Source: Diphasiastrum complanatum (Eukaryota; Streptophyta; Lycopodiopsida; Lycopodiales; Lycopodiaceae). From it: a DNA stretch of 64,000 nucleotides. The notes under the pieces were generated by a model, which was not told the DNA's origin, ran no database searches, and saw only the letters and a list, made by a program, of their open reading frames with translations. Shown here one piece after another: positions 34,401-45,500 of this stretch. The stretch spans positions 24,955,390 through 25,019,389 of the forward strand of contig CM055102.1 of assembly GCA_029204225.1 (NCBI GenBank), written 5' to 3'. The position numbers and the translations under genes were made by a program. Every line of letters starts with the position of its first letter. The first letter of the stretch is position 1.

Positions 34401-37400
34401 TGGACCGGATTGGATAGTTCCTGCAGCTGCCCATCATGCAGCCAGAGAGGTAAGCGGTACAGTGTTGTAATTGTTCTTTATCTTTTCAGTGTTTGCTAGT
34501 TTGTTTTTCTGTCGATGTTATGTTTTTTCGTAATGCCCTAAACCACATGCCTCTCACCTGCAGATGACAGAGCTGAAGTTCATCTGGGAGACGCGGTGGA
34601 ACTACTTCCATAGGAGTATCCACAGCGTTGCACACATGTTGCATCCCCTCTTCCTCTCTCCGACACAGATCACAGACAGGGAGCTCGAGGCCAATTGGCT
34701 TCAGTACATTCACAGGGTGGCTCCACACATGGGTTTGGATCCTATCAGGCTCATGGAGGAGCTCGCTGCATTTCGTTTCGGCATGGGCACATTCGGCCAC
34801 CCGGCTGCTCAGGATCCAGAGAGGAGGCAGCTACCCATTACCTGGTGGACCATGTTCGGTAGCACATACCCATCTATACAGCGTCTTGCACTGCGTGTCC
34901 TTTCTCAGGTATGCATCTCATTTTATCCTCCATTGTTGTGTTTCGTTGAAGACAATGTGCTGAAGTATTTCAATCCACGCACCCTAGGATTGTGCTGCCT
35001 CCGTGTGTGAGCGTAATTGGAGCACATGGGCACTCATTCACACGAGGAGAAGAAACCGGTTGTCAGTGAGTCAGTTGGAGCGGTTGGTGTTCTGTAGCAC
35101 CAACGCACGTCTCGCCAGGAGACTTCCGACCATTACGAGCGCATTGCAGGTGATAAGCTAACCTTTCATAGCATGTTGGTTGACTCCTGGTATGTTGGTT
35201 TCATTTCTTGATAGAGTTGTTTCTCTGACATGCCAATTTTAAACCTTGCAGACGAAGATATCCGATTTGGGGCGCCAGGTTGACTTGCCTACGGACAGCA
35301 CCCATCCCATGCCTGCAGATGACCTGGGCACACAGTTGATGTCAGAGAGAGAGAGGGAGCTTGCCGAGATGAGAGAGAGAGAGAGCTTGGGCTTGAGCAC
35401 CGAGAGCCCCCATTGTACGAGGCAGATGAGCCAGTGTCAGAGGATGATCAGGATGAGGATGAGCCTATTCGGGTTGTGTTCGCCAGATCAGAGCGGGATG
35501 AGGCATATGATACAGGTGTTGGGCACACGCCTAGAGCAGGGGTCAGAGGTGCATCACGTGGTAGAGGTGGGACACATGCCACAGATTATACCGGGAGACG
35601 GGCAGGGCACACAGGGGGGGCCAGTGGCATACCTTCTTATGTTGATATGATGGAGGAGGCTCTTGATAACGGGCAGACTGATTTGGGTTTACCTTCCGCA
35701 GCTGCTTGGATGCGTGCATCATAGAGCCATAGGCATTTCTATGACAGCACACCAGAGGAGTCACCAAATGACTTTGATTGTACCGATTGGGAGGCCATGC
35801 CGGGTCCGCATGGTGCACAGGATGAGGCACGGGATGTTCCCGATAATGGTGCTCATGATGAGTCCCAGAGCCCAGACCATTTGTATTTGGATGCCCAGCT
35901 GGACGACTTGATTGCAGACTTGGATTCAGAGGCCCAGCAGATGCCGAGTGTCAGGGCACCCCCATCCTCTCTAGCCAGCATGCCCTACACAGAGTCTCAG
36001 CCAGAGCAGCTACACGAGGTGCCTGCAGTTCCTCCAGTTCCTCAGAGGGTGTATGTGCGCCGCACAGCACCTCCAGTGCCACCGATATCGTTGAGGCCTG
36101 CAGCCCCTTCATCGCCATCCACTTTTGCAGCAGCAGGTCTCCATGGCAGGCCACCATCTGTGCCCAGATCTTCTCTTGCAGCACCCACATCTATAGACGA
36201 TCCTCCAGTGGCAGCACCCACGGCACATCCTCCTCCATTGGCAGCACTCACGCCACCGGCTCCTCCTTTGGCAGCACCCACAGCACATCCTCCTCCTTTG
36301 GCAGCACCTAGGATGTACCAGTACCGTCCACCACAGCGCCCCTTTCAGTACTTATCGCCGCTGTACTTGCCTCCTACAGGGACGGCCCCTCCACATCTAG
36401 TTCCTCCACCAGCAGCAGGCCCACGGGCACACACTCCTCGGACCTATCCTCCACTATCAGCTGCACAGGGACACCCATCTTTGGCTACTCTATCCCAGCC
36501 GGCCGCAGCTTGGGCTCAGCCTAGTCAGCCAGGTGATCTGCATGGGGGTGATGAGGCATTGACGGCTCCCCTCGTCCGCAAGAGGCCAGGAAGACCCAAG
36601 GGTGCACCGAACAAGAAAGGCAGGGCACAGAAACTGCCAGGGAAGAGAGGACGACCTCGCAGGGCTCCAGTTGCTGGTAGAGGTGCTGTATTATAGCCAG
36701 CTGCAGCAGGTGTTGTTGGTTTAGCCTGCTTGGGGGCTGATGCGGAGGCAGATTGGGAGGATGAGGATGACGAGTCTTCCCCCTCGGATACACAGCCCAT
36801 GCCAGTACCAGATAGACATAGATATCAGTTGCAAGAGTCAGCTCGGGGCCCTGAGTTGTCTCCGGAGCATTCATCTGAGTTTGAGGCAGAGCATTGATTG
36901 TAGCTCCGTCATTTTATTTTTAGCAGTTTGATATCATGTTCCATGTTTGGCGGCCAGATGGTCGAACGTTGTATTCAGACCAACCTTCATATTATATTTG
37001 GTGTTGGACGTATTCTATTCACTGCACAATGTGTATTTGTCAATTTGTAATTGTGATGTTCTACTTGCAGTTTTACTTCAAATGGTGTGTGCGTGTTTTC
37101 ACTTAGTTTTTAGTACAGAGTTTGAGAGCATATGCAGAACACAGAAATACAACCCCCCTGATGGCATTTCATAATCACATACATCAGATTGCAATACACA
37201 AGGCACGCATTGCACAAAAAACACACCGTACATTAATTCAACAGATGTATCAAAACTACAATACGTATTCCCGCCGCATACGGCTGGGGCTGTTCTTTAC
37301 ACCATGCCAGACACTAAATACTGCCTCATCTACTGATGAACATTAAATAACAACAGTCAGCCACATACGGCTAGACCCCATCTATGCTAAACATTTCTAC

Positions 37401-39529
37401 GGATCCTCCACAGACTCCTCGCCCTCGTCAGGTGCATTGTTCTGTCGCTCTCGCTCTGCCTCCCAGTTAGCCCGAGCTACCTCCTAGTCAGCCTGACGGC
37501 GGGCAGCCCTTTCCCTGACCATGATGAGCTGTCGTCGTGTGAAGTTCATTCCGATCTGCTCATCCAAATCCAGCTCGACAGCGGGGGCGGGGGCTACAGC
37601 GGGGGCGGGGATCTGCAGCTCTGGGTGTCTCTGCCGAGTCTCTCGCAGCATCTCTGCAATGTCTGCTTCTTGCTTCCGATGCCTTTCATTGTGCCTTCGG
37701 ACATCTTCCTCGAGCTTCCTCCTGGCTTCGCCCTCCGCCATCTCACGACACCCTGTTGCTCGAAATGACCCTCACAGCCTCTCACAGCCTCTCAATGGCT
37801 CTCACTGGCTCTCTCACAGCCCCCCTCTCACAGCCTCTCACTCGGTCTGTCACACAACCTCTCACAATGCCTCTCTCTCACAGCCTCCCACTGGCTCTCC
37901 CTCACAGCTTCTCACAATGCCTCTCACCCCCTCTCACTGGCTCTCTACTTGTCTCGTGAGTGCCTATTTAACCCCACAGTCTGTTTCCCAATTTGCTTTT
38001 GTTGATGATCCCATGTGCTACTGTACCTGCCCCATGTGCTGATCCCCCACATGCTGCACTGCGATTGGGTCCATGGTCTGCTCCTCCACAGTGCCCATGT
38101 GACGGTGTACCTGTCCGGATGTATTGCTCCCCCACATGCTGCACTCCGATTGGGTCCATGGTCTGCTCCTCCACAGTGCCCATGTGCTACTGTACCTGCC
38201 CCATGTATTGCTCCCCCACATGCCGCACTCCGATTGGGTCTGCTCTCCCACCGTGCCCCCAGTACAGTCCCCCTGTACAGTAACATCTTAGTTTTTAACC
38301 TAGTTTTAGCCTGTTAAAAGGGCTTTTTTTTTTTTTAAATAATAAAAAATATTATTTTTGTGGTGCCGCCCTGGTACCGCTGGTCTGAGGGTGGCACCAT
38401 AACCGCGGTACCACCATTATGGTACCGCGGTACCATAATGGCGGTACCACGTGCCACTATGATCTATATTAACAGGCATGAGGGTTCGGGCCAGAATGCC
38501 GCGTCCACGTCCGCGTCCGGACACGTCCGACCCCCAGACGCGGGGTCGGACGCGTCCAATTTTTTTTTTTTTTAACCTAAATAACTATACAAAAATTAAA
38601 TAAAAAAAAACGGAAGCGTCTAGACCCCCGGACGCACCCCTGGTCCGTATTTTTTAAAAAAAAATAAATTTAAGTCTAAATTTTTTTTAAAAAATTAAAA
38701 AAAAAAAAAACTGGACGCGTTCGGGGACGCAGACGCACCCTTGGCACGTCCGCGTCCAGACGCGGACGCAAATGCGGGTTCGCGTCCGGGTCCCGCTCCC
38801 TTAGATCTATAATAATATCAGGGATGCGCGTCCGGGCCGGACGCGGGCAATCAGCGGCGTCCGTACCCAGACGTGTCCGAACCTTGGATGCGTCCACATT
38901 TTTTAATTTTTTTTTTTTTGATTTTTTTAACACAAAAAAAAGCGGACGCGTTTGGACCCCCGGACGCACCCCTGGCGCGTCCGCGTCCGGACGCACGTTC
39001 GCGTCCGGGGTCCGCTACCTTAGATCTATATATATGGCAGCGATTATAGAATCCTGATTCCCGAATCGCAAATGAGCCGCCAAATTGGTTTTGCAAATAC
39101 ATTTGGTATCAGTAGAAAGAAAACACAGAGGACTAACAGTAAATGCATCTATGGTTTATCTGTGTACTATAATATACTGATTTGGACCTATAATATGCGT
39201 TTCTTTAGTTTCAGGTTCAATTTCGGTATGTAATAGGTCCAATTCTAGTACATTTCATGTCCCAAAAAAATTTGGGTGATGCTGCAACAAATCACGATAC
39301 CCTGCGAATCAGGATTCCCCCCGTTCCGGAACGCGTCCTGGAACACGAATTCCAATTTAATTTTTTCAAACTTTTTTATGCATTGCAAAAGCAAGATTTT
39401 GTTTAGGACTAGATGTTCCTGAATCACTAAACCACTGGTTCATAATGTGCTGATTAACTGATTCACTGGTAAAGGTCAACAATGAAATTATCAAGGTTTG
39501 GGAATATCAACATCGGTGAATTGGATTGT

Positions 39530-39591
<62 letters not shown>

Positions 39592-42500
39592 TCTCTCCAT
39601 CTGAGCACACAAGCATGTTCGATGTTTTCAAGCGATTCAATGGTAGAAAATCACTGATGTCTGTGCATGATTATCTCCATGCCTATTGTTATGGCAATGA
39701 TGTAATACTGGTTTATGTTTTCCTTGTGTAAATGCCAAAATGGCTGCCGGCTAACAGATATGACCGTTCAAGTACTGGTCATTTGGATTATGATGATAGT
39801 GGCTGTCACCCCCACTGTGGCATACAAGTAAGTTTAGTTCGTTTTTTGCCATCATCATTCTTAGGTTAATCATGCTAACATCAGATGGACTTGCTGTGCA
39901 TCAACTCAAAGCAGTGAGTTTTTTAGTGAATTATCAACTTGTTGATGTTTTCTTTTGCATTCTATTGGAGGTCCAACTAGTTGGTGGCATGTAGGTTCTA
40001 ACAGTCCGAAATGCTGTGCTCTGTGCAGCATCTTCAATGTATACAAGATTGTTCAAGCCAAAAACCAGAGTATGATATCAGCTTTGGCTATGGTAAGATC
40101 TAACTTCAATTTCATTGACTGCTGCAGCTATGCCTTTGTAAACAATGTGATCTCGCTGGGCTTTTCAAGTTTGCTGTTCGGTTAGCAAAAGCATTTCCGT
40201 CAAACCTAAAATTGAATCCCTTCATTGAAACGCTCTTGACAACTATTGCCTGCAACTCCTGCTCTGCCATTCAATGAAAATGAATGCCAAGTATGAAACA
40301 GATTGTAAGATAATGGAAGTTCAGCATATAAATGATCAGCTCATAGCACTAACTAGCGTGCTTCTAAACTCTGTCAAGTCATATAGCTGTGATTTCTCTT
40401 GCAGTTCCTCCCATTTTTTGCGCTCTTGGGGGGCATCACGACATGGTATGGTGCTATCCATGTCTATCTATAGTTAGATAAAACAGATTGAAACGGTCTG
40501 ATATCTTGCTGTAATAACAGATCTATTTTGTACAGAGTGGGTTCCTTTTCTTTTGGCTGTGGTTAGAACAAGTTCCTGTTTTAGAAAAAATTCAATACAG
40601 ACTCTCCAAGTTCGCACGACGGTTGGCGATTTCACATTGGTACTAAACATGAATACTTGGGCAGCTGAATTTTCTGATGTTGTGGCAGGTGTTTGTTGTC
40701 TCCATCTGACATCCTTGGAGCATACCCTTATCTTGTATTGATGGGCATCGGCCTTGACTTCGGGTATCTGGTGGTACAGAGGAATTTCTTGGAATTATAA
40801 CACCCCAGTTTCAGCTTAATAAGATACAGAGTTTTTATGCTTTTGTTTGTTTCCGAAGACTCTTAGTTTTGAATATTTACTTGTGAAGGACCAAAACTCT
40901 CCAACTCGGTGGTTTACGTTGTGTGTTACTAAAATTTTACCCTCTTACTAAAACACCTCTATGACAGAGGCCAACAATGGAGCCACCTATGATTTAGCAG
41001 AAGGTCAAGTACGGTAGCCATTTCAAGTACATGAAAAAACTAGACACTTAGAAAATGTGAATCTATCAACATAGTTGCTGCAAAATAACCAAAGCTAGTG
41101 CTTGTCTCTTTGTGATTTTAGAGCTCCTGGCACAAGTCATGAACACAATTGCAAATATGGCATCACATAAAGCATAAATGAATGAGTGACACCCACCAAG
41201 AATGGTCAATGACATCACATAAAATCAATGGCTAAGCATCTCAATAATCAAAAGGTCATAAATGAATGTCTCTGATCCCTGTTTATACTCCAAAGAACCA
41301 TAAAGGAACCTTTCAGGAAACCCTAATGCCCAATTCAAAAACAAGGGTAGCAGCAGCACTTTGGGGGGAAATAATGCACCCAATAGTTCCTTTAAATAGG
41401 CCAAAGTAATTGGTAGTGTCCTCAAAAGGGGCACAAAGTGAAGGTTCTTAACACTCCCACAGACAAAAAGATTGCTCTCAACATGGGCGTTATGAATACT
41501 AAAATTAACTACTGGTATAGTTACTGCTGTGTGCTTCAAGGCACTAGTAGGGCTCTTTGTGGTTTTCTCTCTGTTGGTTAATCTTAATTCCGAAATTGGT
41601 GAAGTCCCATACAATGTTGTTTGCTTATTTGGTATTGTAGTGGTTTCTGCTTTTAGTAGTTGAGTTCAATGATTAGCAACATTGTGTTGTGTTGTCTTCT
41701 TGTTATCGTTGAACTTTTATAGAGATCAGCCTAGAAAAGGAAATTGCATGACCTCAATAATAAGCAACCTTTGGGCTGTGTTCTCTCCTCTTAATTTGTT
41801 GAACTTGTGAGCAAAGCAACATCCTAGATAGAAACTTAATAACTGTTTTCAATAAGTAATAAATGGTGCGGTTAGAGTGTCATTTGATGGTACCACCAAT
41901 AGATGGTAAAATATCAGTATGGGTAGTGGGAAAAAGCAAAGTGCTGCATAAAGTGTATTTGCATGTGCTCTTGTAAGAGAGGTGTATTAGTAAAAGCATC
42001 CATAGATTTCCATGTGGCTTCATCAACAAGCCTTCCACCCTAATGGACAAGAAGCTAACCTAATTTGTGGTGGTGTTATTGAGTTCAAAGTTGAAGTATA
42101 GTTGCTAGTAAAGAGGGAAAAAGCTTCGGGTAGACGAAAATTTATGATGATTGGGGTTCGTCTTGGACATAGTTGCCCATTCTGGAATGTGGCCAGGGAA
42201 AAGGAAAAAAAAATTCGTAGTTTTTAGCAAAGAAAAAAAAAGCAGAAGCAGGAAAGCTGCACCAACAAGGCGTAGAGAGGGAGATTGATGATTCCAGAGA
42301 GAAGCGGACGCTGCAGAAAAAAAAAGGAGATGATGCCCAAAACAAGCAGGAAAGCTGCACCAACAAGGCGTAGAGAGACAGTGACGATTCCAAAATGAAG
42401 AAAGAAGTAAATGCCGCAGAAATGAACACTTCTCATAACAAAGGAGACGTCCAATCGTCCATGCACAAAGTCTTAGACTATGTAGCTCCATTCTTGCTGC

Positions 42501-45500
42501 AATTGTGGTAGTTGGTGATGGGCCAACTGGTGTGGAGTTTGCTGCTGAGCTCCATGATCTTGTTAATGATAATTTGCAAAAGCGCTATGTTACGAGCTCT
42601 TACGTGCTTCTTATCGGTTCTTCTTGCATCCATAACAACTCTGTTATGGTTTGTCTCTAGCTCTCTTGCTAGTTCTGCTTAACTCTACGTGACATCCACA
42701 TGCAGTCGTTTCCAGTGGGTACATAGTTCTTTTACTACTCTGCTTGCAACATGTATTTTGGAATATGCAGTTATCTTGTGTTTTAGATGGGGAAATGCAT
42801 TTCCCCACATCAACTTGTTCCCATCAAGGAAGCTTCATGCGGGAAATGGGGATGGGAAATGTTTCAGGGATTTCCAAGAATGGAAATACGTTCCCCCCAC
42901 TTGCTCAAAACACTTTTCTGTGTAGGAAAGAAGTTACATATATTAGGGAAATGAGTTTCTGTTGTAGGGACGTGTGTGCTAACGTGTTATTTGGATGACA
43001 ATCTTACAAGCATCCAATGCGTCGAATCTATTAATTATAGTGCTTTGATTAGATGTTGAATTTGGCAAATTTTCACCAAAATGCTATGATGTGGCATTTC
43101 CAATTTCCTGTCTCTCGTTTCCCATGGGGATTGGGTTTCCTTGGTGGGAAATGTTTCTCAGAACTTTGCTTATAGCTCTATGCCAATTACAGCTAGTATT
43201 ACTACACTAGCAAGGTTTGTTGGAGGTACAATGAGTATTGCTATCGCAGATTATCACTACTTTACTCTACAAAATATAATTTTGTCGCAATAGTCATTCG
43301 CTGCCCAAAATCATGGTAAACCAAAGGGATTTATTGTTAATGACTTAAGCTCCTCAATGTCATTGACATAAGGTAGAATTGTGGATTTATTCTATGGCAA
43401 TAGCTCGTTTTGGGTTACATAGGCACCATTCTAAACTTAAAGATTATACTGACATGTATAACTTGAGTGATGTACAAAAGATAAAATTAGTTCTTGCACA
43501 TGAATGATAGGGCTTTTATTTCTCAGGCGAACCATCAACAAATCATAAAGGTGGACTATTAAATTTTTCCTTGAAGGAAATGAGGACAAAAAGTCTTCTT
43601 GAAAAGGGGTCAATCATAGCATGCACAGTTTTTCATGAAGAAATCAATATACCACCATGGCATTGTGTGGAGTTTTTTTCTAGCAACGTGTCCATTATTG
43701 CACTTAAATATATTCAATTCATAGCATAAAATTTTATTTTGAATGGCCATTAGCAAGCATAGGCTTTTAGATTAGGCTTATTCTAGATAAGACTTAAAAC
43801 GTGTCCTTACTATCTCTGACAAGCCCTTGGGATAATATGCTTACATAAAAGTGGGTCAAACAAATAAGATCTTAGTGGTTTTGGAGCCTTCATAAGAGCT
43901 TGTCTACATTATGACAACATTCTCAGTGAGTTACTTGGAGTACCACTTCAACTGCAGGTTCTACCTTTACCACTAATTCTGATGTTCAATCTTTATCCAT
44001 GCATGCTCTAATTGTATGTATTGATCCTCTCAAGTTATCACTTCTCTATGCTTTATCACCACATATTTTGGTTCATCTGGTAAAATTTGATGGCAATTGG
44101 CTGGTTGTCTATGCTTGAGACCTACTTCAAGGTATATTGACACAAAGATGGGGATAAAGTCCCTATGGTTGTATATTGTTTAGCTTAATCTTGATGGAAA
44201 ACATACGAATGACATAGTGCTTCTTACTATAATCGTATGGCTTTTTGCATGATCTTTGTGTCGCTATGTTTGATCCATAGTGCCAGAGTAATACTTATGC
44301 ATATACTGCGAAGGCTTTGACATCCAAAGTTGATGTTTTGGCATAACCATTGATACATGAGATATTACCAAGGGTACCTACACCGGAGTCAGATGGGCCA
44401 CACGATCCCCTAGGTGAGACAGTATGTATCACAAGGCAGACACATGACGGTCATTCAGATCCTCCTGATGGTTCATAGGTCAGGATCGATGTCATGTGGA
44501 GCAAGTATGTTTAAATGTGGAGACATGTGACGATTGTGATGAGGTGTATATAGGCAATGTGAAATTTGAGGTACATATATCTACTACTGATTCGGCATAC
44601 AAGTGTTAGGGTGTCACAGATGTGCTACTAGATTAGTGTTGTGTGGAACAATCACAACTTGTGTATGAGGGACAAGCTCAAGATCAGCGTTATTAGACAC
44701 CTGCTTGCATACATGGTGTACCAAGATTGGATCATCTGGTTGATCTTTTGGGTTCTATTGTTTAGGCATGGGCTTATGTTCCTTTCTTTTGAGTGAAAAT
44801 GTTCCAACCGTTTTGCCTTCACTTGTCAAGCATCATGCCTCTTTGTTGACATAAAATTTGAAGTATCATCACTCCTGTAGTCTTGTTGAGGGGACGTTAA
44901 AGCCAACTAGTCTTGCTCTTTCATATTATTCATTGGTGGAGCTAGTTTTCGTTAATGTTGATTGGCGTGTAGGGTCTGTTTGGGTAGCTTGTGATCTCTT
45001 GGTACTTTGAGACTCAATATTGCTTACTGTTCTATTGCGATTTTTGTTTCTACTACTGGCTTGGGGTCAATTTTATGTATATCAGTTGAGCCTACTTCAC
45101 ATTCATTGTCCCTTTGGAAGAACTTCAATCTGTGTCAATATGTGCGTTGTCCTTTGGCACCCTTGTTCCCTTAGATCGGCACAATAAAATCCCGAAGGCA
45201 TCTTCTCACAAACATAAACAAAAAAGAACACTGTTGCAAAGTCCCCTCCCAGCCATAGCAGCATAGTAGCAGCCAATAGCTGACCATCTGGAAAGGCATA
45301 AGTGATAATCTTTTACTGTTCCTTGTCTTTGATGCAGGGTAAAATGATACTTGCACATTTGACAGATGAGCACAAGGGTTTGGTGAGAAGCATGTTCATG
45401 GTATGTATGGACTCCGCTAAGTACAATATTCAGTTTAGTAGCCTTTTGGTTGTACTCTTACAAAGTTGTGGATTGCTTCAAATCTTGATGGAATACAAAT

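Larger units (their letters stand above)
28724..38461. mobile_element. Head-to-tail array of two-gene hAT-like transposons in AAPT intron 9
   Basis: Three units are visible: an ORF2 remnant (28724-29090), a 5'-deleted unit (29090-32649) and a nearly full unit (32696-38461). In each full unit the transposase runs rightward and ORF2 runs leftward, so they converge on a shared 3' spacer. Unit ends share CATAG followed by GGTACC-rich sequence. Between units lies a (TATACA)n-like microsatellite, 32650-32695. The intergenic DNA at 31300-31636 aligns with 37120-37396, which confirms that whole units are repeated. All copies are damaged. Confidence 0.85.
32696..38461. mobile_element. Near-complete two-gene hAT-like unit (5.77 kb)
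   Basis: Left end CATAGGTACCGCGGTACC at 32696; right end, reverse-complemented, CATAGTGGCACGTGGTACC at 38461. GGTACCGCGGTACC palindromes occur at 32700-32713, 32719-32732 and 38421-38434. The 8 bp outside each end, ATATACAT and ATCTATAT, agree at 6 of 8 positions, weak evidence of the 8-bp hAT target duplication in AT-rich DNA. It contains transposase B (plus) and ORF2 C (minus). Confidence 0.75.

Noticed and set aside
41225-41614. 129-codon minus-strand frame in intron 13
   Set aside because: It overlaps a likely LTR start and TATA-like motif and has no protein similarity I recognise.
44090-44300. Gypsy-type gag in intron 13
   Set aside because: Only scattered words fit, in changing frames; kept as a weak note, not a feature.
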